DNA of 64,000 bases from Gammaproteobacteria bacterium (GTDB lineage Bacteria; Pseudomonadota; Gammaproteobacteria; Xanthomonadales; SZUA-5), in the NCBI GenBank assembly GCA_030430155.1, contig JAUIFV010000005.1:1-64000 (forward strand). Direction: 5' to 3'. The position numbers and the translations under genes were made by a program. Positions 49,076-59,433 of this stretch are shown piece after piece; position 1 is the first letter of the stretch; each line of letters begins with the position of its first letter. The notes beneath the pieces were generated by a model that did not search any database, was not told the DNA's origin, and saw only the letters and a list, made by a program, of their open reading frames with translations.

Positions 49076-50820
49076 GCTTGCCCGCCTTTGTCGCCGTCAA
49101 CGACGGGTTCGGCAGCAGCGGCGTCGGTTGGGCTGGTTTCGACTGCCGTCTCGCTGGGCGCTGGCTGCGGCTGCTCGAAGTGCACCGCGTATCCATCGCA
49201 AAGCGCCAGCAGGGCGTCGGTTTGCGGAATGTGTTCGGCGTAGGCCAGATCCACCCACTGCCCGATCAGTCCGCCCAGATAGCCGCTGGCGGCGGTCGAT
49301 ACGCGTCCGCGAGTTCGCGCCAGCACGTCGCCTTCGGTGGCGCCGCGATTGAGGCGCAATCCGTGTTGATGGACCAGCTCGGACAGGCTGGCGCGGTAGA
49401 GCAGGGCCAGGGCCTCGCGCAGCTTGCCTTCGGCAATCCACTCTCGCGCGGTCTTGGAGATTTGCTCGGGCAGGCTGTCCGGGTCCATCTGCAGTCCGAA
49501 CAGCTCGGCCGGGGCGGCGCCGGCATCGCTTTCCACGCGTGCTCCGGGGTTCCAGCTGCGGGTGATGTAGCGAATCAGCATCAGCACGATGGCGGCCAAT
49601 ATCACCCAGGCCAGCACCTGCCAGATTGACGCCAGCAGTTCGCCCAGCCCTTCCAGCGGTGCGCTCTTGGATTCGTCTTCGTCGTCATCGTCATCGCTGT
49701 CGCGCAGCACCCAGCGTTCCTCGGTCACCCGTTCGCCGAATATGGGGTCCGCGAAGACCTCGACTATGGCTTTGCGGGCGGCGCTGTCCCGTGGACCCCC
49801 GGCCATCGCAGCGCAGCGTTCTTCGAGCATCTGCAGATAGGCCGGGTCATAGTCTTCCCGCGGATCCCAATCGTCGTCAGCATCCTCAGTCGCCTCGTGC
49901 ACAGCCCCGTCCTCGCCGTGGGACTGGCCGAAATACAGCTCGCCGTTGGGCAAGCAATCGCCATAGTCATGGGCTGCGGCCTGTTGTACAGGCGCGAGCG
50001 CGGCCGCGCTCAGCAGCAGCAGCGCAGCCAGCGGCGGGGCAATGCGCGCCGCCAGACGCTTGATCGCCAATTCCACGTCCCAGCCTTCCAGCAGCACCCG
50101 GCGGTTCAGATAGAGGCTGAATCCGGCGGCCACGTAGAGCGGTTCGATCAGTCCGATGGCCAGCAGGTAGTAGATGCTGTCCCCAATGCCCCACCACTGA
50201 CCGCTGATCAGTTCGGCCGCCAGCGGCGGTCCGCTGTCATCCAGCGGGTCGCCGCCAGGGCTGAAGAACAACTCCACGGTGGCGCCCAGGCCGACTTGCA
50301 GGATCAGTTCGAGGTTGATGCAGACCAGGGTCAGTCCGAATGCGGTTCCGTAAAAACGCCGGCCTAGCAGGCCGCGGCGGCGTCGGGCCGGGGCGCCGGA
50401 TTGACGTTCGAGTATGCTCACCGGCAGGTTGTAGCTGCGCGCCGGGTCCAGCCGCGCCAGGGTCAGCGCGTAGAGCAATCCGGGGCTGACGATCTGCCGC
50501 CAGGCGCCGAGCAGATCCGCCGCACCGGTCGGCTGACCGAACACCCGTCGGCTCAGACTGTAGAGCACGAAGCGATCAAACAGCGGCTTCAGCCACCACA
50601 GGATCAGCACCGCGATGATTGGGTTCTGGGCAAAGCCCAGGTGCAGGGCAACAGCCAGCGGCAGCACCGGCAGCCACCAGGCCAGGAATGCGCTACGCCA
50701 CCAGCGCATGGCCAGTCTGAAGCCAAGATCGACCGCTTCAAAGCCGCTGCGCGGACGCAGCTTGATGGCGATCTGATCAAGCTGCACGGGAGCGACCTGC
50801 GCGCCAGAAATACGCTGCAA
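49072..50820 (-). CDS. DUF4129 domain-containing membrane protein
   Basis: C-terminus EGKLREALALLYRASLSELVHQHGLRLNRGATEGDVLARTRG; several TM segments. Confidence 0.8.
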   Translation of the reverse strand: MQRISGAQVAPVQLDQIAIKLRPRSGFEAVDLGFRLAMRWWRSAFLAWWLPVLPLAVALHLGFAQNPIIAVLILWWLKPLFDRFVLYSLSRRVFGQPTGAADLLGAWRQIVSPGLLYALTLARLDPARSYNLPVSILERQSGAPARRRRGLLGRRFYGTAFGLTLVCINLELILQVGLGATVELFFSPGGDPLDDSGPPLAAELISGQWWGIGDSIYYLLAIGLIEPLYVAAGFSLYLNRRVLLEGWDVELAIKRLAARIAPPLAALLLLSAAALAPVQQAAAHDYGDCLPNGELYFGQSHGEDGAVHEATEDADDDWDPREDYDPAYLQMLEERCAAMAGGPRDSAARKAIVEVFADPIFGERVTEERWVLRDSDDDDDEDESKSAPLEGLGELLASIWQVLAWVILAAIVLMLIRYITRSWNPGARVESDAGAAPAELFGLQMDPDSLPEQISKTAREWIAEGKLREALALLYRASLSELVHQHGLRLNRGATEGDVLARTRGRVSTAASGYLGGLIGQWVDLAYAEHIPQTDALLALCDGYAVHFEQPQPAPSETAVETSPTDAAAAEPVVDGDKGGQA

Positions 50821-51764
50821 GCAGCAGCCAGAGGAAGATGCCGATCACGTACTTGGGCAGCGGATTGGGCAGATTGAGCGGCGAGAAGAAGGCCTCCACC
50901 ACTGCCGCGGCGACGAACATCAGCGCCGCGCCGAGCATCAGCTTGAGCGCGATCTTGGCATTCTCGGTTAGCGCCAATCGCCGCGAGCGCCGCCCCGGCG
51001 AGAGCAAGGCCGCGCCCAGCTTCAGCCCGGCTGCGCCGGAAATCACGATCGCCAACAGCTCCAGGGCGCTATGGGCGGCGACAAAGGACCAGATCTGCGG
51101 ACCAAGGCCGATCTGCTGCAGATAGCCCAGCACTGCGCCGATGTATAGCCCGTTGAATAGCATGAAGAAAATGCTGCCCAGACCGAGCAATATGCCGCCG
51201 GCGAAGGTCTGAAAGCCGATCCGCACGTTGTTCCAGATGTAGTAGCCGAACATCATCACGTTGGTACTGGATTCACGCATCCCCAGCCGATCTGCTTCCG
51301 GCCGGTACATGCTCTCCATCCGTCCCATGTCGGCTGGCGACAGCAGCAGCGAAGCCAGTCCGGGAAAGAACTGTATGGCCACGCTGATGCCGATGAAGGG
51401 GCCGAAGAAGAGCAGCGCTGCGAGCCAGAACAGCTGCCTCTCCGCGCGTAGCGTGCGTGGAAACTCCACCGCCAGAAAGCGCCAGGGGGCGCTGAACCAG
51501 GAGGTGGAGGCGCCGTACAGCACCTGATGGCCGGCCAGCACCAGTTGGTTCAGATGGTCGACCAGAAAAGGGCTGTACTGGCGATCGCGGGCCAGCGCCA
51601 GATGCGAGCAAATGGCGCGAAAGGTGGCCGGTACCTGGTCGGCTCGCAGCCCGTCGCCGTCGATTTCCTTGCCGCGCTTGCGGCGCATCTTGCGGCGCTC
51701 CAGCCAGCCTTCGAAATCCCGCCATAGCGGTGCATGTCGGCGCTCAAACTCAAACTGGCGCATT
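50777..51764 (-). CDS. Stage II sporulation protein M-like membrane protein
   Basis: MRQFEFERRHAPLWRDFEGWLER...RTLRAERQLFWLAALLFFGPFIGISVAIQFFPG...NNVRIGFQTFAGGILLGLGSIFFMLFNGLYIGAVLGYL. ORF track starts too far upstream (52129). Confidence 0.88.
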
Positions 51765-52502
51765 GGCCTGGTCCTGCTGATCGGTACGCTTGCGGCCGAG
51801 CAGATGATTGGCCATGCCCAGCAGTCGCTGCGCCGGCGAGGTGGTGGCCGTCCCCAGCAGCGGTGCCGCGACGCTGGCGATCTCCTCGGCGCGCTCTGCG
51901 GTGAGCTGGCTGTAGCGCTCGGCGTAGTCGAGCAGAGCGCGGCGCCCTTCCAAGTCCAGCGCCGCAGGGGGCGCTTCGGGCTCGACCTTGGGTACCTCGG
52001 TCGCGGTGCTGCTGCTGGCCCTATGCACCACCAGGGTGCCGGCAGCGTGGTCGCCGAGCCGCTTGAAATCGCTGCTGACCAGCATCGACAGCAGTCCGCC
52101 CATGTAGAACAAGGGTAGGAAATCGGCAAAACGCAGCAGGTTGCGAGTCAACGCCTCATTCCAGCCGGCCGGCGCGCCGTCGTCGCGCAATACCATCAAT
52201 CCCAGCGCCTTCTTGCCCGGCGTGGCGCCGCCTAGGCGCGCCTCGAACCAGGCCGGCACCAGCCATTCGAGGACGAAGAAGATCAACAGCCAGATGCCCT
52301 GACCGACTTCGCCGAAGATCGGCAGGATCATCAGCAGCGCAAACAGCAGCGCGAAGCGCCAGGTCAGATCCAGCAGCCAGGCCAGCGCACGCGGCACCGG
52401 ACCGGCCGGATGCAGCGCCAGCTCGATGCCTTCGGGCGTGGTGACCCGAACCACCGTATCGAGATTGGCACTCGCGGTGGTGCTGCTATAGGCCGTCCTC
52501 AA
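51750..52502 (-). CDS. RDD family membrane protein
   Basis: GPVPRALAWLLDLTWRFALLFALLMILPIFG...FEARLGGATPGKKALGLMVLRDDGAPAGWNEALTRNLLRFADFLP. Likely TTG start overlapping the preceding stop. Confidence 0.88.
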   Translation of the reverse strand: MRTAYSSTTASANLDTVVRVTTPEGIELALHPAGPVPRALAWLLDLTWRFALLFALLMILPIFGEVGQGIWLLIFFVLEWLVPAWFEARLGGATPGKKALGLMVLRDDGAPAGWNEALTRNLLRFADFLPLFYMGGLLSMLVSSDFKRLGDHAAGTLVVHRASSSTATEVPKVEPEAPPAALDLEGRRALLDYAERYSQLTAERAEEIASVAAPLLGTATTSPAQRLLGMANHLLGRKRTDQQDQANAPV

Positions 52503-53287
52503 GCGCGCAGACCGTCGGTGTAGTAGATGTCGCGATAGCTGGCATAGGCGCTGGCCATCAGCACCGGTGCCAGTACCAGCCAGCCCAGCATCAGCGGCAA
52601 AGTGGCGGCCAGCGACAGCGGCAGCAGGATCAATCCGTAGACCAGGAACGGCAGCCAGTTCTTGAAGCAGCCGAACAGACTCAGCTTCATCGCCTGGATA
52701 GGCGGCACTTTGTTGATTACCACCAGCGGACCGGCCATCCAGGACGCCGCAAGTAGCGGCAGTAGCAGCAAACCGAACAGACAAATCCACAGCGCCACGA
52801 CCAGCAGTTCGGTGTTGCCCATGCCCTCACCGGCGAAAATCACGAAGAACACGCTAATGAAAGGCACTGTGGCGATCACCACGATGATGATGGATGCGAC
52901 CAGGTAGATCGCGCCCAGGATCAGCAGCGGCACCAGATGCGGCTCCTTGAAGGCGGAGAAGAGATCGTCAAACTGCAGCTCGCCGCCGCGGTAGACGCGA
53001 TCGCAGCCCAGCATGATGCCCCCAGAGAGGATCGGCAGCAGCAGACTTTGCGCAATGCCGCCGAAGGGACCGAGGATCTGCACGCCGACAGAGATGGCGG
53101 TAATGATGAACAGGAATCCTATCCACAGCCCTGGACTGGCCGTAAACAGCCGCCAGGCCTCGCTCAGCCAGCGTCCGCCCGCGCCGCCCTCGCGTACGTA
53201 GATCTCGCCAGTGTAGCCCTCGCCGCCGCCAGACTGTGCCGGATCCTCAACTTGGCTGCTGGGCGCCTGATAGGGGTTTTCGCTCAC
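52499..53287 (-). CDS. BPSS1780-like multi-TM membrane protein
   Basis: GGRWLSEAWRLFTASPGLWIGFLFIITAISVGVQILGPFGGIAQSLLLPILSGGIMLGCDRVYRGGELQFDDLFSAFK. Confidence 0.75.
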   Translation of the reverse strand: MSENPYQAPSSQVEDPAQSGGGEGYTGEIYVREGGAGGRWLSEAWRLFTASPGLWIGFLFIITAISVGVQILGPFGGIAQSLLLPILSGGIMLGCDRVYRGGELQFDDLFSAFKEPHLVPLLILGAIYLVASIIIVVIATVPFISVFFVIFAGEGMGNTELLVVALWICLFGLLLLPLLAASWMAGPLVVINKVPPIQAMKLSLFGCFKNWLPFLVYGLILLPLSLAATLPLMLGWLVLAPVLMASAYASYRDIYYTDGLRA

Positions 53288-53531
53288 CGATGGGGCTCCT
53301 TAGGCAGAAGGCGTATAGGATGGGAGCACCGATGCTAGCCGGAAGTGGTGTGCTACGCGAGGGCGGGTAGGGCAAACTCCGGGCGAGCTCATGGCAGTGT
53401 CCTTCAGGTCGCTTGCACCGCTACTGCACTGATGTCCCGATCGCCGCGGCGCTTTCCTCGCCGTGCGGCTCGATGCCTGCTGGGCGCGCGCCTGGGATGA
53501 TCAATCGATCGAAGAGTGAGCTGTGCGGGCA

Positions 53532-54257
53532 CTAACCCAGATCACCCCACAGGCAGCCGAGGCCGGCAATCAGAGCCAGTCCTGCGGTTTCGGTGCGCAG
53601 CACTCTCGGGCCCAGGCGCAGGCGGGTGAAGCCCTGCGCGGCGCACAAGCTCAGTTCGCGATCCTCCAGGCCGCCTTCTGGACCAACGACGATCAGCGCC
53701 GCGGTGCTGGGCTGCAGCTGGCTCAGGCTGGTATCCCCGAGGGGGTCCAGCATCAGGCGCTGCGCATTGGCATCGGCGCTCAGCTCGGCTAGCCACTGCG
53801 GCAGGTTCTGCGGCGCCAGCAGCTGCGGCAGATCGGCACGGCCGCACTGCTCGCAGGCGGCGGCGATGACCTGTAGCCAGTGCGCCATGCGGCGCTGCTG
53901 GCGTTCCTCGTTCAGGCGCACCTCGCTGCGCTGGGTGTTCAGCGGCTGGATGGTGGTCACGCCCAGCTCGGTGGCCTTCTGCAGTACCAGATCCATCTTC
54001 TCGCCGCGACACAAGCCCTGGGCGAGGGTGATGCGCAACGGGGAGGGTGCAAGAGCAGCTTCGCGCCGCTCCAGCTGCACGTCGCGATTGCTGGTCAGCG
54101 CGCCGTGATAGTCATAGCCATCGCCGTTGAACAGCACGACCGGGGCGCCAGGGCGCAGGCGCAGCACCTTGAGCAGATGCTGAGCCACATTCTTCGGCAG
54201 GGCGACGACTCGCCCCTCGGCCAGTTCGGTATCGACATGGACTCGGCTTAGGCGCAT
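53532..54257 (-). CDS. rsmE: 16S rRNA (uracil(1498)-N(3))-methyltransferase
   Basis: MRLSRVHVDTELAEGRVVALPKNVAQHLLKVLRLRPG...LIVVGPEGGLEDRELSLCAAQGFTRLRLGPRVLRTETAGLALIAGL. Confidence 0.95.
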   Translation of the reverse strand: MRLSRVHVDTELAEGRVVALPKNVAQHLLKVLRLRPGAPVVLFNGDGYDYHGALTSNRDVQLERREAALAPSPLRITLAQGLCRGEKMDLVLQKATELGVTTIQPLNTQRSEVRLNEERQQRRMAHWLQVIAAACEQCGRADLPQLLAPQNLPQWLAELSADANAQRLMLDPLGDTSLSQLQPSTAALIVVGPEGGLEDRELSLCAAQGFTRLRLGPRVLRTETAGLALIAGLGCLWGDLG

Positions 54258-55606
54258 GCGGCCTCCAACGATTCCAGCGCCACCCTAGCCAGGACGTCGA
54301 TCTCCTCGGCGCTGATGCTCAGCGGCGGCAGGGCGTAAATGGTGTCACCCAAGGGTCTGAGTACCACGCCACGTTGCAGCGCCTGGCGATAGACGGCCAG
54401 GCCACGACGCTGCTCGGCAGGAAAGGGACTGCCGTCGGCCTGGGTCATATCCACCGCGGCAATCAGACCGCAGCGGCGTAGGTGGCGCGCGTTGGGGTGC
54501 TGCTGCAGCGGCGCCAGAGCTGCGCCCAGCTGCTCGCCGCGTTGGCGCAGTTCGCCGTTGGCCATGGCCGTCTCGAGGAGATCCAAGGTAGCCAGCGCCG
54601 CGGCACAGCCAATCGCGAAGCCGGTATAGCTGTGCGAATGCAAGAAGGCCTTGCCGGAGCCGTACTCGCCGAGAAAACTGTCGTAGATGTGCTCCGGCGC
54701 GAGCACCGCTGCCAACGGCAATGTGCCGCCGCTCAAACCCTTGCCGATGCAAAGCAGATCGGGGCGAATGCCAGCGTGATCACAGGCCAGCAGGGCGCCG
54801 GTGCGGCCCAGGCCGACGGCGATCTCGTCGGCGATCAGATGCACCTTGCGCCGATCGCAGATCGCCCGCAGTCGCTGCAGATAGTTGGGCGGATACATCG
54901 CCATGCCGCCGGCGCACTGCACCAGCGGTTCGAGGACAACGGCGCAGACCTCACCCTCATGTTCGACCAGCATCTGCTCGAGCGCGGCGGCACAGCGCTG
55001 CGCATAATCATCGGCGGACTCGCCGGCGGCGGCCAATCGGGAATCCGGGCTGGGCGCGAACAGCGGTTCCAGGAGTAGCTCGCCGTAGGCCTGTCTATAC
55101 AGGCTCACGCTGGTCATCGACAGCGCGCCGATGGTTTCGCCGTGATAGCCCTGATCGAGTACCAAGAACCGTTTGCGCCGGTGCTCTCCCATGTTGCGCC
55201 AATAGTGAAAGGACAGCTTCAGCGCGATCTCGATCGCCGCCGAACCGGCTTCGGCGTAGAACACCCGACTCATCGGTGCACCGACCAGCTTGAGCAGGCG
55301 CTCGGCCAACTCGATCGCCGGCGGATGGGCAAAGCCGGCCATCAGCACGTGATCGAGCTTGGCCGCCTGCTCGGCGATGGCCTGGGCGATGGCCGGATGA
55401 CCGTGACCGAACAGGGTCACCCACCAGGAGCTGATCGCGTCCAGATAGCGCTTGCCGTCGGCGTCCTCCAGCCAGCAGCCCTGGGCAGCAACGATGGGCA
55501 GCAGCGGGATAGGGTGAGGGTGGTCGCGCATCTGCGTGCACGGGTGCCAGAGCACCTTCAGATCACGGTCGATCCAGTGCGCGTTGTTGTCTAGGTTGGA
55601 ATTCAT
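54248..55606 (-). CDS. bioA: Adenosylmethionine-8-amino-7-oxononanoate aminotransferase
   Basis: MNSNLDNNAHWIDRDLKVLWHPCTQMRDHP...YLDAISSWWVTLFGHGHPAIAQAI...LIADEIAVGLGRTGALLACDHAGIRPDLLCIGKGLSGGTLPLAAVL. Start ATG 55606. Confidence 0.95.
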   Translation of the reverse strand: MNSNLDNNAHWIDRDLKVLWHPCTQMRDHPHPIPLLPIVAAQGCWLEDADGKRYLDAISSWWVTLFGHGHPAIAQAIAEQAAKLDHVLMAGFAHPPAIELAERLLKLVGAPMSRVFYAEAGSAAIEIALKLSFHYWRNMGEHRRKRFLVLDQGYHGETIGALSMTSVSLYRQAYGELLLEPLFAPSPDSRLAAAGESADDYAQRCAAALEQMLVEHEGEVCAVVLEPLVQCAGGMAMYPPNYLQRLRAICDRRKVHLIADEIAVGLGRTGALLACDHAGIRPDLLCIGKGLSGGTLPLAAVLAPEHIYDSFLGEYGSGKAFLHSHSYTGFAIGCAAALATLDLLETAMANGELRQRGEQLGAALAPLQQHPNARHLRRCGLIAAVDMTQADGSPFPAEQRRGLAVYRQALQRGVVLRPLGDTIYALPPLSISAEEIDVLARVALESLEAACA

Positions 55607-56116
55607 GGGGCGCAGTCTATCCAAGGCTGGCCATGGACACAGCTCAAGCTGACCGGCCACGGGGCCAAGTCGTCGTTTTGAGTGCATTGCTGACCTGCGG
55701 GAGGAGCGATACGAGCAGTTGCGCGGAGGGTCGATGAAGGTTTTGGCGCAATAACGCATTAACACGTTGCAAACTGTGTGCCTAAACGTTACATTTTCGG
55801 CACGCTGAAGCTCACAAGCCGCTCACGGTCAATCTTCAGCCCCGTCGGATCGACCGATCCGCACGGCAGGGCATTTTGGGGGTCTTTCCAGCGTCGGGAT
55901 TTGGCTGCACTTTGGCCCCCGACGGTTGCGCTGTGTGGGGTTTGAGGTGACCGAAGGCGACCGCACCACAGGTGGGGAACACGTCCGCAGACGTGACCTG
56001 TAGCGGCGAACTGGGCATCGAAGCATGCAATCACCGAGCTGCTTGGCAGCTGGGCGAACGCCTCCCCATGGCCGACCGGCCAAGTACCAACGCTGATCTG
56101 TTGGGGAGTTGCGAAG

Positions 56117-57364
56117 ATGCGTTTGCACAAGTTGGCTTTGACTACGGTAATCGGCTTTGGTCTGTGCGTGGGTCCGCTCACGGCATCGGCCGCGCAGGAT
56201 CTTTGGCAGTCGTTGCCCGTCTACAAGATGTCTGGCAAGCCCGATAGCGCCTACAGCGCGCTGATGAATGACCCGGCCAATCGCCGTCACCAGCTGCTGC
56301 AGGTCAATGCCGTTGGGCTGGAAATCGGGACCGAGGAAGTGAGTCTGCCGTTGTTTCCGGGGCTGACCATCTCGGCAATCCGATTGGAGAGTTCAGTCAG
56401 TGAGTCCGGCAATCTGGTTTGGCACGGGTTGCTGCAATCCAGTCCGGTGTTCTCACAGCAGATGAGCAGCGCAGAGATCGTGGATGATCCGCTCAACAGT
56501 GTGACTCTGGTGCGCGAAGGCGACCTGCTTACCGGCAATCTTCGCATTGACGGCGCGTTGTACAAGCTGCGGCCGCTAAAAAACGGCAATCACGTGTTGA
56601 TCGAAGCCGATGAGTCCCTGGCTCCGGCAGACCATCCTCACGACGCAGCGCAGCCGCCGACCGACAAGGCGGCGCTGGTCGCCGATCGTGACATCTCCAG
56701 CAAGGCGAATACGGTCATCCGGGTGCTGGTGCACGCCACGACGGCGGCAATCAACGCCAGCGGCAGCATTTCCAGCCTGATCGATCTGGCGGTGGCCGAG
56801 GCCAATCAGAGCTACGCCAACTCCGGCGTCAGCATCACCCTGCAGCTGGCGGGCAAGTACAGCATCGCCTACACCGAGTCCGGCAGTTTCAACACCGACC
56901 TGAGCCGCTATCGAGGCACCAGCGACGGCTACATGGACAGCATTCACAGCACGCGCAACAGCCGCACAGCGGATGTGGCCGTGTTGTTCATCAACAACGC
57001 CAGTTCCTGCGGCCTGGCCTCGGCAATTGGTGCGTCGGCAAGCACCGCCTTTGCCGCGGTGCATTGGGATTGCGCAACCGGTTACTACAGCTTCGGACAC
57101 GAAATCGGTCACCTACAGGCGGCCCGGCATGACCCTGCCAACGATCCCACCAACTCGCCTTACGCCTATGGTCACGGCTATCAGTACCCGGCCGGCGGCT
57201 GGCGCACGGTGATGGCCTACAACTGTAGCGGCGGCTGCACCCGGATCAACTATTGGTCCAATCCGTCCCGAACCTATGGCGGCGCAGCCATGGGTACCAG
57301 CAGCCGCAGCAACAACGCCCGAGTGCTCAACAACACCCGCGCAACCATTGCAGGGTTCCGCTAA
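56117..57364 (+). CDS. Secreted M12/reprolysin-like zinc metalloprotease
   Basis: Signal peptide MRLHKLALTTVIGFGLCVGPLTASAA; zinc motif FGHEIGHLQAARHD; TVMAYNCSGGCTRINYWSNPSRTYGG. Confidence 0.88.
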   Translation: MRLHKLALTTVIGFGLCVGPLTASAAQDLWQSLPVYKMSGKPDSAYSALMNDPANRRHQLLQVNAVGLEIGTEEVSLPLFPGLTISAIRLESSVSESGNLVWHGLLQSSPVFSQQMSSAEIVDDPLNSVTLVREGDLLTGNLRIDGALYKLRPLKNGNHVLIEADESLAPADHPHDAAQPPTDKAALVADRDISSKANTVIRVLVHATTAAINASGSISSLIDLAVAEANQSYANSGVSITLQLAGKYSIAYTESGSFNTDLSRYRGTSDGYMDSIHSTRNSRTADVAVLFINNASSCGLASAIGASASTAFAAVHWDCATGYYSFGHEIGHLQAARHDPANDPTNSPYAYGHGYQYPAGGWRTVMAYNCSGGCTRINYWSNPSRTYGGAAMGTSSRSNNARVLNNTRATIAGFR

Positions 57365-57374
57365 GTCAATATTG

Positions 57375-57403
57375 GCGGCACCCGCCGCGCGCGCGGGTGC
57401 CGC
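57375..57403 (+). terminator. Strong hairpin downstream of the metalloprotease (possible terminator)
   Basis: Perfect 11-bp stem GCGGCACCCGC / GCGGGTGCCGC, 7-nt loop; only a weak T run (TT) follows. Confidence 0.6.
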
Positions 57404-57458
57404 TTCATCCTGATGCTACTGCTATCATTCGGGCGTCCAAACTGCCGTCGTATAGAAC

Positions 57459-57899
57459 TTGCCAATTCCAGCCCGAAGCTCACGCGGATTTACCCTGCTT
57501 GAAGTCATCGTCGTGGTCGCCATTCTGGCCATTCTGGCCACCGTGGTGACGCTGAACATTGCCGATGCGCCCGGCCAGGCCAGGCAAACCCGCGCCAAGC
57601 AGGACGTGCAGACCATGGTCAACGCCCTGAATCTGTACAAGCTCGACAATTTCGTCTTCCCCAGCACCGAGCAGGGGCTGGACGCGTTGGTGCTGCGCCC
57701 GGGTGGCCAGCCGGAGGCGCCGAACTGGAAGAACGGCGGCTATTTGCAGTCCAAGGCGGTGCCCAAGGATCCCTGGGGCCGGCCCTATCTCTATCTCAAT
57801 CCCGGCCGCCGCGGCGATATCGACGTCTACACCCTGGGTGCCGACGGCCGACCCGGTGGTGAAGGCGAGAGCGCCGATGTGGGTAACTGGGTCGATTAG
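57459..57899 (+). CDS. gspG: Type II secretion major pseudopilin GspG
   Basis: RSSRGFTLLEVIVVVAILAILATVV...FVFPSTEQGLDALVLRP...DPWGRPYLYLNPGRRGDIDVYTLGADG. TTG start in the ORF track. Confidence 0.96.
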   Translation: MPIPARSSRGFTLLEVIVVVAILAILATVVTLNIADAPGQARQTRAKQDVQTMVNALNLYKLDNFVFPSTEQGLDALVLRPGGQPEAPNWKNGGYLQSKAVPKDPWGRPYLYLNPGRRGDIDVYTLGADGRPGGEGESADVGNWVD

Positions 57900-58437
57900 G
57901 CGAAACACCAAAAGCGCTCCCCCGAAGCGCCCCAGCCGCGGTTTCAGCATGCTTGAGCTGCTGGTGGCGATGGCCATCGCTGCGGCTTTGATCGGCGTTG
58001 CGCTGCTGGCCACCGGCAGCGGCATCGGTGAGCGCCGCGGTGAGCAGCAGATGCAGCGCATCGCCGCACTGATGACCTTGGTCTGCGACCGCGCCCTGAT
58101 CGAAGGGCGAGTGCTCGGCTTCGCCTTGTCCAGCCGCCACTACCAGCCCTATGAGCTGGCCGTGGACGGATGGCGGCCGATGACCGGCGAGGCGGTCTAC
58201 AGCAGCGCTTCGCTGCCCGAGCAGTGGGAACTGCGTCTGGGCCTGGAAGGAGCGATGACCAAGCTGCCGGACAGCCTGCCGCTAGAGCCGCAACTGCTGT
58301 GCCTGCCGGACGGGCAGAGCACGCCGTTTCGATTGGCGCTACACGGCGCCGACGGGCAAAGCTATTGGCGCTTGCGTGGCGACGGCACTCATCGACCGCG
58401 GATACTGGAACAGATCGACAGCGGGTCGCGGTCATGA
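57877..58437 (+). CDS. gspH: Type II secretion minor pseudopilin GspH
   Basis: PSRGFSMLELLVAMAIAAALIGVALLATG; between gspG and gspI. Start ATG 57877. Confidence 0.9.
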   Translation: MWVTGSIRRNTKSAPPKRPSRGFSMLELLVAMAIAAALIGVALLATGSGIGERRGEQQMQRIAALMTLVCDRALIEGRVLGFALSSRHYQPYELAVDGWRPMTGEAVYSSASLPEQWELRLGLEGAMTKLPDSLPLEPQLLCLPDGQSTPFRLALHGADGQSYWRLRGDGTHRPRILEQIDSGSRS

Positions 58438-58829
58438 GCGTGGCGGCCTCCTTGCAGCGTGCCGAGGGCGGTTTCAGCCTGATCGAAGTGCTGGTGGCCA
58501 TGGTGGTGCTGGCGGCAGCCTTGACTGCGGTCATCCAGAGCACCACGGCGGCCAGCAGCAGTCAGCAGCGGCTGGCTGAAGCCAGCGTGGCTCGCTGGGT
58601 GGCCAGCAACCAGATCGCCTTACTGCGCGCTGCGCCAGGCTGGCCCAAAGTGGGTTTGGATCAGGGCACGACGCAGATGGCGCAGCGCACCTGGTACTGG
58701 CGACGCAGCGTTTCGGCCACCGCTGAGCCGGACATGCGCCGCATCGACGTGCAGGTCTACAGCGATGCGCAGCAGGAGCAGCCGGTGGTCCGCCTCAGCG
58801 GCTTTGTGGGCAGGCGTCAGCGTGGTTAG
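58434..58829 (+). CDS. gspI: Type II secretion minor pseudopilin GspI
   Basis: EGGFSLIEVLVAMVVLAAALTAVIQSTTAA...RTWYWRRSVSATAEPDMRRIDVQVY. Start ATG 58434. Confidence 0.92.
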   Translation: MSVAASLQRAEGGFSLIEVLVAMVVLAAALTAVIQSTTAASSSQQRLAEASVARWVASNQIALLRAAPGWPKVGLDQGTTQMAQRTWYWRRSVSATAEPDMRRIDVQVYSDAQQEQPVVRLSGFVGRRQRG

Positions 58830-59433
58830 GCGCGCGCCAGGTCAGCCTCCTCAATTCGGGCGAGGCTTTACCCTGCTGGAGCTGGTGATCGCCGTGGCGG
58901 TGTTCGCGCTGGTCGCGGCGCTGGCTCAGGCCGGTCTTGCCGCGGTGGTGCGCTCGGCCGAAGCCAACCGGCAGGCCGCTGAGAGCCAGCGCGACACCGA
59001 ACTGCTGTTGCTGCGGCTGGATCGCGAGTTGGCGCAGATCCTGGCACGGCCGGTGCGCGGCGCCTATGGCGACAGCCGAGCCGCGGTGCAGGGCGATAGC
59101 GAGCGCATCGAGTACAGCAGCCTGAGCTTCTTCGAAGGCGCCAAGGTGGCGCCGGTTCGCCGCGGCGTGGAGCTGCGTGGCGATCAGCTGATCCTGTGGG
59201 AGCAGGTGCGGCTGGATGCCGGTCCGTCCACGCGGCGCCGGGAAACGCTGTTGGCCGAACAGGTCCAGCGCCTGCGGCTGAGCTACATCGACGCCGAAGA
59301 CCGCTTCGATCGCTGGCCCAGCCGTCGCGGTCTGGCTGACGATGTGCTGCCGCGCGCGGTGTCTATCGAGATCCAGCTGGCGCAGTTTGGCGCGGTAGAG
59401 CGGGTGATTGAACTGCCGGAGAACGCCCGATGA
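58822..59433 (+). CDS. gspJ: Type II secretion minor pseudopilin GspJ
   Basis: FGRGFTLLELVIAVAVFALVAALAQAGLAAV; order and size. GTG start at 58822. Confidence 0.92.
   Translation: MVRRAPGQPPQFGRGFTLLELVIAVAVFALVAALAQAGLAAVVRSAEANRQAAESQRDTELLLLRLDRELAQILARPVRGAYGDSRAAVQGDSERIEYSSLSFFEGAKVAPVRRGVELRGDQLILWEQVRLDAGPSTRRRETLLAEQVQRLRLSYIDAEDRFDRWPSRRGLADDVLPRAVSIEIQLAQFGAVERVIELPENAR

Noticed and set aside
55607-56116. Possible ncRNA or riboswitch upstream of the metalloprotease
   Set aside because: Long gap with several short ORFs, but no hairpin-rich or conserved aptamer pattern could be supported by eye.
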